Of a stretch of DNA of 64,000 nt, positions 1 to 7,466 are shown one piece after another. The notes beneath the pieces were generated by a model, which saw only the letters and a list, made by a program, of their open reading frames with translations, searched no databases and was not told the origin of the DNA. This DNA is from Ferruginibacter sp. (GTDB taxonomy: Bacteria > Bacteroidota > Bacteroidia > Chitinophagales > Chitinophagaceae). A program made the position numbers and the translations under genes. The stretch is taken from the NCBI GenBank assembly GCA_019638575.1, contig JAHBTN010000007.1:89064-153063 (forward strand). The letters are read 5' to 3'. The first letter of the stretch is position 1. Each line of letters starts with the position of its first letter.

Positions 1-2828
1 CCATTTAAAACCGCTACTCCGAACAATGCGATAAAACCAACACCTGCTGAAATACTGAACGGCATACCACGAAGCCATAAAGCAAATACACCTCCAATGG
101 CACTCATTGGAATAGCAGTAAAAATGAGCAGTGAATATTTTATAGATCCAAAAGTGAAAAAAAGTAAAAGCAGGATTAAAGCTAAAGCTACCGGTACTGC
201 TACGGATAACCTTTTGTTTGCTTCTTCCAGATTTTTAAACTGGCCGCCATAAGTAATAAAATAACCAGGGGGCATTTTTACCTGTTGGTCAATTTTTTCC
301 TGCATTTCTTTTACCACAGAAGATATATCCCTACCACGGGTATTAAAACCAACAATAATCCTACGCTTTGCATCTTCTCTTTGTATTTGGTTGGGTCCCA
401 ATTGAAAATCAACTTCAGCTACCTGTTCCAATGGAACCTGATTTCCATCAGAAGCAACAACAAACAAACCTCTGACATTATCAATACTCTGCCGCCCTGT
501 TTTTTCCAACCTTACCACCATATCAAATCTCTTTTCACCTTCGTAGACAATCCCAGCTGATTCTCCTGCGAATGCAGCGCTTATTGTTCGGTTTATATCT
601 TCCACATTCAAACCAAACTGAGCAATCTTATCTCTGTTAAGTTTAATTACTATTTGTGGCAACCCTGTAATCTGCTCAACATATAAATCCTCTGCACCCT
701 TAACTGTTGGAACAATTGAACCAATTTTTTTTGCCAGATCGGCCAGTACATCCAAATCTTCACCAAAAATTTTAATCCCTACATCCTGACGCACACCAGA
801 GATTAATTCATTGAATCGTAACTGAATGGGTTGTGAGAGTCCATAAGTTATACCCGGTATTTTTTCCAGTTCTTTCTGCATCATTTCTGATAGCTCTTCA
901 CGGCTATGAGCACTTGTCCATTCTTTTTTATCTTTTAAAAGTATGGTAATGTCGCAGGCCTCAATTGGCATGGGATCTGTTGGTATTTCTGATGCACCAA
1001 TTTTGCCAATAACTTCTTTTACTTCGGGGAATTTTTTCATTAACATATCAGATGCTTGGGTTATTTTTTCAATTGTCTGGCTTAATGAACTGCCTACCAT
1101 AAGTCTTGTTTCTACTGCGAAATCTCCTTCTTCCAAAGTGGGGATAAACTCACCACCTAAGGTTTTAAAAACTAATAAACTGATAATGAACAAGCCCACC
1201 GCTATACTTACTACCAACAGCTTCATTTTTAATGCTCCTTTGATTAAAGGAGCGTAAAGTCTTTGGAGAAACTTCATCATTTTATCCGAAAGATTTTCTT
1301 TATGACTTACTTTTTTATTAAGCACCAAAGCGCTCATCATGGGAACATAAGTGAGAGAGAGTAAAAAAGCACCAAGGATGGCGAAGGAAACCGTTTGTGC
1401 CATTGGGCCAAACATTTTCCCCTCAATACCAACGAGTGCCAAAATAGGGAGATACACAATTAAAATGATAATTTGGCCGAAAGCGGCAGAGTTCATCATT
1501 TTACCTGCCGACTTATTTACTTCATCATCCAATTGATCCTGGGTCATACGCCCGGGTTTTCGAAGTCCCAATTGATGCATGGTTGCTTCGACGATAATAA
1601 CAGCGCCGTCGACAATAAGCCCAAAATCAATTGCACCTAAACTCATCAGGTTACCAGTTACTCCAAACAAATTCATCAGTGAAATAGCAAACAACATCGC
1701 TAGTGGAATCACTGAAGCAACAATCAAACCTGAACGGATATTGCCAAGAAAAACCACCAATACAAAAATTACAATTAAAGCGCCTTCAATAAGATTGGTT
1801 TTCACTGTGCCGATTGCTCTTCCTACCAAAGCACTTCTGTCAAGAAATGGCTCGATTACAACACCTTCCGGAAGGCTCTTTTGAATTTGAGCAATTTTGT
1901 TCTTTACGCTTTTTATAACTTCACTTGCGTTAGCACCTTTCAACATTAATACAATACCGCCTACCACTTCGCCCTCGGCATTACGGGTTAGTGCACCATA
2001 TTGAGTTGCGTGTCCTAATTGCACAGAGGCTATATCTCTCACTAATACAGGGGTACCATTTGTTGTTCTTGTTACCACTATTTTTTCAATGTCAGTGATT
2101 GTTTTAATAAATCCTTCACTGCGTATAAAATAAGCATTGGGTTTTTTGTCGATATAGGCTCCACCAGTATTTTGGTTATTTTTTTCCAGTGCATTAAAAA
2201 TGTCTTTAATAGAGAGGTTATAGCTTTTTAATTTATCAGTATTCAAGGCAATTTCATATTGCTTTAATAATCCACCAAAGCTGCTTACGTCAGCAATACC
2301 GGGTGTACCTAAAAGCTGCCTTCGAACAATCCAGTCCTGCAGGGTACGCAACGACATGGCATCATATTCATCTTCATAGCCTTTTTTTGAATGCAATACA
2401 TATTGATAAATTTCTCCTAACCCTGTTGAAATAGGAGCCATCTCAGGATTACCAATATTATCAGGTATCTGATTCCTGGCCTCAACCAGTCTTTCACCTA
2501 CCTGTTGCCTGGCCCAGTAGATATTTGCGTCATCATGAAATACCACAGTTACAACGGACAAACCAAATCTTGAGATAGAACGGATTTCTTTGATTTCCGG
2601 AATAGTAGCCATTGTCTGTTCTACCGGAAAGGAGATCAGTTGTTCTACTTCCTGAGCAGCCAAGGACGGGCTAAGCGTTATAACCTGTACCTGGTTATTG
2701 GTAATATCAGGTACAGCATCTATTGGTAATTTATTTGCTGAGTAAACACCCCATATAATTAATGCAAGTGTAAACAATCCTATTACCAATTTATTTTTAA
2801 TTGAGAATTGTATGATTTTATTGAGCAT
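1..2828 (-). CDS. czcA: CzcA-like heavy-metal RND efflux pump, 3' end cut by window edge
   Basis: Reading leftward from the ATG at 2828 the frame is open for about 942 codons to the window edge, roughly 100 short of the usual 1040. It is an inner-membrane RND permease that exports metal ions through a periplasmic adaptor and a TolC channel, driven by protons. The N-terminal helix and the motif LPIDAVPDITNNQVQV are typical of the family. In the fourth membrane helix (about residue 400) it reads DFGLIVDGAVIIVE, the two-Asp-plus-Glu relay of the CzcA (divalent cation) branch, unlike the pump at 15.7-19.0 kb. The periplasmic cleft reads RFNELISGV, again CzcA-like. It follows a small membrane gene and a DUF6660 gene on the same strand, so these three probably form an operon. 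Zn/Co/Cd/Ni specificity is inferred from the motif only. Confidence 0.93.
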   Translation of the reverse strand, partial: MLNKIIQFSIKNKLVIGLFTLALIIWGVYSANKLPIDAVPDITNNQVQVITLSPSLAAQEVEQLISFPVEQTMATIPEIKEIRSISRFGLSVVTVVFHDDANIYWARQQVGERLVEARNQIPDNIGNPEMAPISTGLGEIYQYVLHSKKGYEDEYDAMSLRTLQDWIVRRQLLGTPGIADVSSFGGLLKQYEIALNTDKLKSYNLSIKDIFNALEKNNQNTGGAYIDKKPNAYFIRSEGFIKTITDIEKIVVTRTTNGTPVLVRDIASVQLGHATQYGALTRNAEGEVVGGIVLMLKGANASEVIKSVKNKIAQIQKSLPEGVVIEPFLDRSALVGRAIGTVKTNLIEGALIVIFVLVVFLGNIRSGLIVASVIPLAMLFAISLMNLFGVTGNLMSLGAIDFGLIVDGAVIIVEATMHQLGLRKPGRMTQDQLDDEVNKSAGKMMNSAAFGQIIILIVYLPILALVGIEGKMFGPMAQTVSFAILGAFLLSLTYVPMMSALVLNKKVSHKENLSDKMMKFLQRLYAPLIKGALKMKLLVVSIAVGLFIISLLVFKTLGGEFIPTLEEGDFAVETRLMVGSSLSQTIEKITQASDMLMKKFPEVKEVIGKIGASEIPTDPMPIEACDITILLKDKKEWTSAHSREELSEMMQKELEKIPGITYGLSQPIQLRFNELISGVRQDVGIKIFGEDLDVLADLAKKIGSIVPTVKGAEDLYVEQITGLPQIVIKLNRDKIAQFGLNVEDINRTISAAFAGESAGIVYEGEKRFDMVVRLEKTGRQSIDNVRGLFVVASDGNQVPLEQVAEVDFQLGPNQIQREDAKRRIIVGFNTRGRDISSVVKEMQEKIDQQVKMPPGYFITYGGQFKNLEEANKRLSVAVPVALALILLLLFFTFGSIKYSLLIFTAIPMSAIGGVFALWLRGMPFSISAGVGFIALFGVAVLN

Positions 2829-2833
2829 AGTTT

Positions 2834-3022
2834 TTATTTGGTTAAATGCCAGTAGTAGTGCCTTATCCTATTAGCAATAGCTGCCAATAGAATAGCACAA
2901 CACAGTGCAATAACAATGATTTTAATTACCCGGATTGCTATAGGCTGCTTAGCCTTTTTAGCATTTTTTCTGATTGCCATTTTTAAAATGGATAAGAGAA
3001 TGATAATTGCGACATAGGCCAA
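2834..3022 (-). CDS. small membrane protein upstream of czcA
   Basis: I do not recognise this 62-residue product. It has two hydrophobic stretches (about residues 2-13 and 34-48) separated by a basic segment with six Lys/Arg, as in a small two-helix membrane protein. The longest form starts at TTG; an ATG at internal residue 15 would give 48 residues and only one clear membrane helix. It ends 5 bp before the czcA start and follows the DUF6660 gene on the same strand, which argues for a real operon member. The alternative is a chance frame in a short gap. Confidence 0.4.
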   Translation of the reverse strand: MAYVAIIILLSILKMAIRKNAKKAKQPIAIRVIKIIVIALCCAILLAAIANRIRHYYWHLTK

Positions 3023-3059
3023 TACATTGGCTATGCAGCAAATTCAATAAGAGGAGTAA

Positions 3060-3374
3060 CTATGCTATTTTGGGAGGTTGCCAGATATTATCACACAGCT
3101 GAGTGTGAATGGCGATATTGTAAAGAGGATATTTCTCAGTTGGGAAATATTTTACAAATTGAACTTTTGAGCTAGCAGAATAAAAAGCCGATGCCGGACA
3201 GCACGTACAGGTGCAAAAGGGAGTACAAGCTTCTTTATTATGCTGGTGATCCTGATGAGAAGTAGAAGCTGAAATTTTCGTTTGTGCTTTTGAATTACAC
3301 TCCACGCTGTCGCCGCAAGGCAGGCAGGAAAGGTATAATAAAAAGCCCCCGATTATGGTAAAGAATAATTTCAT
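3060..3374 (-). CDS. DUF6660-like Cys-rich secreted protein
   Basis: A 104-residue protein with a hydrophobic signal segment at residues 1-16, followed by CLPCGD and the Cys cluster CTPFCTCTCC (about residues 50-59), plus a His-rich patch before it. From memory this layout (signal, PCGD, CxPFCxCxCC) matches the DUF6660 family, which sits next to RND metal-efflux genes in Bacteroidetes. The Cys and His residues suggest periplasmic metal binding, but the function is not established. It is the first gene of the group leading into the czcA-like pump. Confidence 0.75.
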   Translation of the reverse strand: MKLFFTIIGGFLLYLSCLPCGDSVECNSKAQTKISASTSHQDHQHNKEACTPFCTCTCCPASAFYSASSKVQFVKYFPTEKYPLYNIAIHTQLCDNIWQPPKIA

Positions 3375-3513
3375 TGATACAAATATAAGAGGATTTGTTA
3401 CATTTTTTTAATTTTTAGGCAATCATTAAATCAACATTGTTGCATTTCTTTTATAATTCCTTATTTCGGAAATTTCCGGGTGCACTAAAACTGCACACAA
3501 TTATTATAGACTA

Positions 3514-3630
3514 TTAGAACAATTGTACAACAGTAATTTTATTATTCCTGAAATACGGAGACATTTCAACCACCATTTCAGGGTAGGCCAATGTGACGGG
3601 CAGGTTGACTTTGTGTCGGATTTGAGTGCC
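3514..3630 (-). pseudogene. degenerate coding remnant, left flank of mer operon
   Basis: Just downstream of merA the minus strand encodes, without start or context, KVNLPVTLAYPEMVVEMSPY and then a stop at 3514. A related fragment lies on the same strand at 7216-7341, on the other side of the mer operon; the two share the pattern VT-YPEMV-E-x-x-PYF. I do not recognise the parent protein. The rest of the 290 bp between the DUF6660 gene and merA shows nothing I can name. Confidence 0.35.
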
Positions 3631-3664
3631 TTGCAAATGTGCTTATACCTGTGTGTCGGCTATT

Positions 3665-5362
3665 TTAGCTTGCACAACAACTCAGTTTTGATACGTCTTT
3701 ACCAAATGTAATAGCGGCTAATTTTATTCCTTCGCCCAATGTGAGATAAGGATAAAAACTTTCAGCTAATTCTTTAACGGTTATTCCGTATTTAATGGCC
3801 ATACTTAATTGTTGTATCAGTTCTCCGCCTTCAGGTGCAACTATTCTTGCTCCAATTAATTTATCAGTTTCAGTATTGCGAATGAGTTTAATGAAGCCTC
3901 TTGTATCATAAGCCGCCTGTGAACGGGGAACATTATCCAGTGAAAGTTTGGAAACTTCGAAAGGAATATTTTGTGCCGCTGCCTGTGCTTCATCCAAACC
4001 TGCACCGGCTATTTGCGGGTCAGTAAACACTACCCAGGGTAAAGAAGAATAATCAGATTTTAGTTCCGAGCCTGTGAAAGCATTTTCCACTGCTATCTTT
4101 CCTTCAAAAGCTGCAGTGTAAACAAATGCTGGCGTATTGGCAACATCTCCAACTGCATACATATTTTGCAGATTGGTTTCCATTAATTCATTCACCTGTA
4201 TATGTCCGCTCTTGGTGAGTTGCAAACCAATTTTATCCAATCCGAGTTTTTTGGTGTTGGGTTTTGTGCCGGAAGCAACAACCACTTTATCCGGTTCAAT
4301 TATTTTTGTAAAAGAACCATCAGGACATTTGCAATGAATAATGGTATCATTGCCCAGCTTTTCAAATTTAACTGCACGGAAGTTAGGAAGAATTTCAATG
4401 CCTTCATTCTTCATATGCATTTCTATTTCTTCGCTGATATCAGGTGTTTGGGTTCGCAGCACACGGTCGGTAAATTCTATAATGCGGACTTTTGTGCCAA
4501 GGCGGTTATAAGCCATCGCAATTTCCAAACCAATATATCCTGCACCCATGATGGTGATGCTTTGGGGCTGTTCTTCCAAATCAAATAAAGATGTATTGGT
4601 GAGGTAACCAATATCTTTCAGCCCTTCAATATCAGGTACATTGGTAGTTGCGCCAGTAGCGATAATAAATTTTATGGCTGAGTATTTATCTTTACCATTG
4701 ACAAAAATAGTTTTGTCATCCACAAATTCTGCCCAGCCTTCGAGCAATTGCAGATTTGTAAAATCACTCACCACATCCATGTATTTTTTTTGCTGTAGGG
4801 TTTTTACCAATTGTATTTTATCTTTTATCACTTGTGCAAAATCAATATCAGCTCCTTTTGGTTTTATCCCTGCAAAGTTGGAATGTGAAGCATGATAAAC
4901 CGTTTCCGCAGCACGGATAAGCGTCTTGGAAGGCAAACATCCAACATTCACACATGTGCCTCCAAAATCTAAACCGGCATTTACCATCAGGGTGGTTAAT
5001 CCCAGTTCATTGGCTTTAATGGCTGCTGAAAATGCAGCAGACCCCCCACCGATAATTATTAAATCAAATTGTGTTGTTTTGCTTTTCACCAGTCCGTTTT
5101 TGTTCACTTCTTTTGACCGGTAAGTGGGTGTTTGATTGATGGATTGTATAATTTCTTCTTTGGAAATATGGTCAGGATTAAAGGCAATTTCACCTTTGCT
5201 GTTTTCAAAGCTTACTTTTTTGGTAAGGATGCCATTCTTTTTTTCCAACAAACGTTCTATACTTACTGCACAATGGTCGCAGGTCATTCCTTCAATTTCT
5301 AAAAAGATAGTTTCTGTATTTTGAGGGATTTCCTCTTTCTTTCCTAACATATTTTGTAACAT
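3665..5362 (-). CDS. merA: mercuric reductase with N-terminal HMA domain
   Basis: Cytoplasmic flavoenzyme reducing Hg(II) to volatile Hg(0) with NADPH. The N-terminus holds one heavy-metal-associated domain with GMTCDHC (C28, C31). The FAD-binding motif GGGSAA lies at 105-110, the redox disulfide GGTCVNVGC gives C137 and C142, and the C-terminal SCCAS gives the vicinal pair C562/C563 that hands Hg(II) to the active site. All catalytic cysteines are present, and 565 residues is normal for a one-HMA MerA. It is the last gene of a five-gene mer operon, 12 bp after the Cys-rich gene. A second ATG at 5350 would drop four residues. No organomercurial lyase (merB) is seen. Confidence 0.96.
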   Translation of the reverse strand: MLQNMLGKKEEIPQNTETIFLEIEGMTCDHCAVSIERLLEKKNGILTKKVSFENSKGEIAFNPDHISKEEIIQSINQTPTYRSKEVNKNGLVKSKTTQFDLIIIGGGSAAFSAAIKANELGLTTLMVNAGLDFGGTCVNVGCLPSKTLIRAAETVYHASHSNFAGIKPKGADIDFAQVIKDKIQLVKTLQQKKYMDVVSDFTNLQLLEGWAEFVDDKTIFVNGKDKYSAIKFIIATGATTNVPDIEGLKDIGYLTNTSLFDLEEQPQSITIMGAGYIGLEIAMAYNRLGTKVRIIEFTDRVLRTQTPDISEEIEMHMKNEGIEILPNFRAVKFEKLGNDTIIHCKCPDGSFTKIIEPDKVVVASGTKPNTKKLGLDKIGLQLTKSGHIQVNELMETNLQNMYAVGDVANTPAFVYTAAFEGKIAVENAFTGSELKSDYSSLPWVVFTDPQIAGAGLDEAQAAAQNIPFEVSKLSLDNVPRSQAAYDTRGFIKLIRNTETDKLIGARIVAPEGGELIQQLSMAIKYGITVKELAESFYPYLTLGEGIKLAAITFGKDVSKLSCCAS

Positions 5363-5374
5363 TTTTATAAATTT

Positions 5375-5740
5375 CTAACAACATAAATCTTTGAATAACC
5401 CTCCGTATTTTATTTTACCTGATAATCTATCTAAATAATATTGGGGTTTTTCTTTAAATGTAGTAATACAATGTGGGCATCTGCAAAAAGGAATTACTAG
5501 ATTGTTGTAAGGCACTTTAAAGGTTTGTTCCATTTGTTTTTCGGCTAAACATACCGGGCAAACAACTACACTTTCTATTTCCTTGATGTACTTTTCAGCA
5601 TCATTTTCAAATAAATTAGCACAGCCCGAACAACAAAAAAAGTAATCTTGATTTTTATAATTTAAAGCAGTTGCCGATTTTTCTGATATCCCTAATCGGA
5701 CTAGTGAGCAACCACAGGTAGGACAAATTTTGGTTTTCAT
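5375..5740 (-). CDS. Cys-rich TRASH/YHS-like protein of the mer operon
   Basis: A 121-residue protein with 13 cysteines and no signal peptide. The cysteines form pairs: CPTCGC (6-11), FFCCSGCANLF (35-44, the typical YHS/TRASH core), CPVC (61-64), FCRCPHC (85-91) and a C-terminal CC (120-121). This suggests a cytoplasmic metal-binding carrier or scavenger with two TRASH-like modules, and the terminal CC resembles that of MerA. It overlaps the upstream merP-like gene by 4 bp (ATGA type) and precedes merA, so it is co-translated with them. A role in passing Hg(II) from MerTP to MerA is my inference. Confidence 0.7.
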   Translation of the reverse strand: MKTKICPTCGCSLVRLGISEKSATALNYKNQDYFFCCSGCANLFENDAEKYIKEIESVVVCPVCLAEKQMEQTFKVPYNNLVIPFCRCPHCITTFKEKPQYYLDRLSGKIKYGGLFKDLCC

Positions 5741-6108
5741 AGCGTTTTCTTTTTTGTGGTTTCTTTAATGATTTCCGCTTTATATCCAGCTTTTTCAATT
5801 GCCGCAATAATTTCTTTTTCCGAAATTTTCGAAGCATCATACTTAATGATTGCCACGTCGCCGGGATATTTAACTTCATCGTTTATTACACCTTCTGTTT
5901 TAGAAAGTGCCGTATGAATGTGGCTGGCACATCCTGCACAGGTCATGCCTGTAATTTTAAGTGTAATAGTTTTTGGATCCTCTTTCATGTGGAATTGTGA
6001 TTGATTAACTGTTTTATCTGCTGCGTTAGCTTTGTAAACACCTAAGCCGTATACATTGGCTGTTGCATTAAATGCAATTGAGGCTAAAAGGATTAATATA
6101 CTTTTCAT
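5737..6108 (-). CDS. merP: MerP-like periplasmic mercury-binding protein
   Basis: A 123-residue protein with an N-terminal hydrophobic segment (residues 1-15) and one HMA domain with ITGMTCAGCASHI at about 53-65, whose two Cys bind Hg(II) or another soft metal. The fold extends to about residue 113 (AIEKAGYKAEI), followed by a Lys/Thr-rich tail. MerP is a periplasmic scavenger that feeds MerT. It lies 20 bp after merTP and overlaps the next gene. Since merTP already carries an HMA domain, this operon has two periplasmic-type HMA modules plus the one in MerA. Confidence 0.85.
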   Translation of the reverse strand: MKSILILLASIAFNATANVYGLGVYKANAADKTVNQSQFHMKEDPKTITLKITGMTCAGCASHIHTALSKTEGVINDEVKYPGDVAIIKYDASKISEKEIIAAIEKAGYKAEIIKETTKKKTL

Positions 6109-6128
6109 ATCGTTTTATTTTTAAATGA

Positions 6129-6746
6129 TTATTGAACAGGTTTTGTATCGGTTACTTTATATCCTGTTTCATTTACAGCTTTAGTAATTTCCTGTTCGTT
6201 GGTTTTTGAATTATCAAATTTTACTGTACTGCTCCCATCTTTAAATTCAGTCTTATACTCTAAAACACCGGGAACTTTTGATAGAGCCAGGTTGATGGTT
6301 TCTGAACAGGCTTCACAGGTCATACCCCGGATATTCAATTTCATCTGTTGAATGGCAGTTTTATCAACTATTACAATCTCTTTTTGAGTTTGTTTGGGAA
6401 AAAATATATGAGAATATTTAGGGAAAGCCAACATTGCAATAGCAAATACTGTTACAATTCCCAGAAAGACTTTTGATTGCCAGAAAGATGGTTTGGCATC
6501 TTCCTCACATTCGCAATCAATATCAGCTTTCTTAGGCTTTAATTTCTGATACCAAGCAAATGCAAGTACCGCAACAGTTAAACCAATAAGGTATGGACGA
6601 TAGGGTTCAAGCCATGAAAATGTAGATGCTATTCCTGTTGCACCGCTGAACAAAGCCAAAACGGGAGTTATGCAGCATAAAGAAGCTACAGTGGCAGTAA
6701 GCAAACCCGCTATCCATGTTTTACTGCCAGATTTTGTTATACTCAT
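6129..6746 (-). CDS. merTP: MerTP fusion, mercuric ion transporter
   Basis: A 205-residue inner-membrane protein that brings Hg(II) into the cytoplasm for MerA. Membrane helix 1 carries the vicinal pair SLCCITP (C24, C25), as in MerT. A second helix lies at about 52-66, a cytoplasmic loop follows with CEC (C78, C80), and a third helix is at 92-108. The C-terminal part (134-200) is an HMA domain with RGMTCEACSE (C144, C147), i.e. a fused MerP. From memory, MerT-P fusions are common in Bacteroidetes mer operons. It overlaps the ArsR gene by 4 bp (ATGA). Confidence 0.92.
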   Translation of the reverse strand: MSITKSGSKTWIAGLLTATVASLCCITPVLALFSGATGIASTFSWLEPYRPYLIGLTVAVLAFAWYQKLKPKKADIDCECEEDAKPSFWQSKVFLGIVTVFAIAMLAFPKYSHIFFPKQTQKEIVIVDKTAIQQMKLNIRGMTCEACSETINLALSKVPGVLEYKTEFKDGSSTVKFDNSKTNEQEITKAVNETGYKVTDTKPVQ

Positions 6747-7114
6747 ACTAATTCTAATTTTGCGTTTAACTCATTAACGTATTTAAATAAAGAGCGGAGC
6801 ATTTTCAGATGTTCCGGTTTTAAAGAATAAAAAATGGTTTGACCGTCTTTACGGGCCTGAATGATGCCGCCGTCTTTCATTTTACGTAGATGCTGCGAAA
6901 TGGCAGGGATGCTCATGCCGAGTATATCGCTCATATCACAGGGGCAAAGCTCCCTTTCTTCTTCAAGCAGATACAGGATTTTGAGTCTTACATCATTGGC
7001 TGCTAAGGACAGTACAGCCGACATCTGAGAAAAAGCATTTTCTGTATTTTCTATTTTTTCTTTACAGGCTTTTATCTGAACCGGGTCGGCATATAAACGT
7101 ATACAAGTAGTCAT
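6743..7114 (-). CDS. ArsR/SmtB-family repressor of the mer operon
   Basis: A 123-residue winged-helix regulator, first gene of the mer operon and overlapping merTP by 4 bp. The helix-turn-helix lies at about 60-82 (DILGMSIPAISQHLRKM), the wing at about 84-97. A CPC motif (C57, C59) in ELCPCDM occupies the place of the CVC metal site of ArsR/CadC-type sensors; C4 and C17 may add ligands. The expected behaviour is release from DNA on binding Hg(II). It takes the place of the MerR activator used by Proteobacteria. A perfect inverted repeat 41 bp upstream (7155-7176) is the likely operator. Confidence 0.9.
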   Translation of the reverse strand: MTTCIRLYADPVQIKACKEKIENTENAFSQMSAVLSLAANDVRLKILYLLEEERELCPCDMSDILGMSIPAISQHLRKMKDGGIIQARKDGQTIFYSLKPEHLKMLRSLFKYVNELNAKLELV

Positions 7115-7154
7115 ATTTCTTTAGTTTGAGTTACGAAGTTAAGCATAAAATAAT

Positions 7155-7176
7155 TATTTAAGCAAATACTTAAATA
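7155..7176 (-). promoter_or_regulatory. probable ArsR operator of the mer operon
   Basis: Perfect inverted repeat TATTTAAG - 6 nt - CTTAAATA, starting 41 bp upstream of the arsR-type start. The spacing and 8-bp arms fit an ArsR-family dimer site. A further half-site-like TATTTAAG lies near 7203-7210. Confidence 0.65.
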
Positions 7177-7215
7177 TAAATTAGATTTATTTTAACATTG
7201 CTTATTTAAGTGGGC

Positions 7216-7341
7216 TTATAGAAACCAAAGGTTCTCCTTCCCAAAGTCAGGCAGCTTGTCGTGCTGAAAATAAGGGTAAAACTCAGCCACCATTTCGGGG
7301 TATTTGAAGGTAACCGTAAACTTTGCTGATTGTTGCTTTTC
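7216..7341 (-). pseudogene. degenerate coding remnant, right flank of mer operon
   Basis: The minus strand encodes AKFTVTFKYPEMVAEFYPYF and a short tail ending at a stop at 7216, with no start or recognisable N-terminus. It resembles the remnant at 3514-3630 on the other side of the mer operon. The whole 350 bp between the mer repressor and copB (7115-7466) contains only this fragment and the operator. Origin unknown. Confidence 0.35.
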
Positions 7342-7466
7342 CAATACATGCGGCTGAACTGATATACCTCGTAAATCAATAAATCAAAAATTCTGCATTC
7401 ATTATTTATTTTCCTTAATCCACAATAAACCTGACTTAAAGACAATACCAATATCTCTTAAAAAAC

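Noticed and set aside
3308-3330. GC-rich AAGGCAGGCAGG resembling the copB palindrome
   Set aside because: It encodes the family-typical LPCGD of the DUF6660 protein and is not a palindrome, so it is coding sequence by coincidence.
3523-3711. Plus-strand frame of 62 codons next to merA
   Set aside because: It overlaps the merA end and the decayed fragment, has no family look, and reads as an antisense shadow.
3665-7114. Organomercurial lyase (merB) as identity of the Cys-rich mer gene
   Set aside because: The product is too short, has TRASH-type Cys pairs, and lacks the MerB layout.
7206-7451. Minus-strand frame of 81 codons between mer operon and copB
   Set aside because: The protein-like remnant there is in another frame; this frame has no recognisable features.
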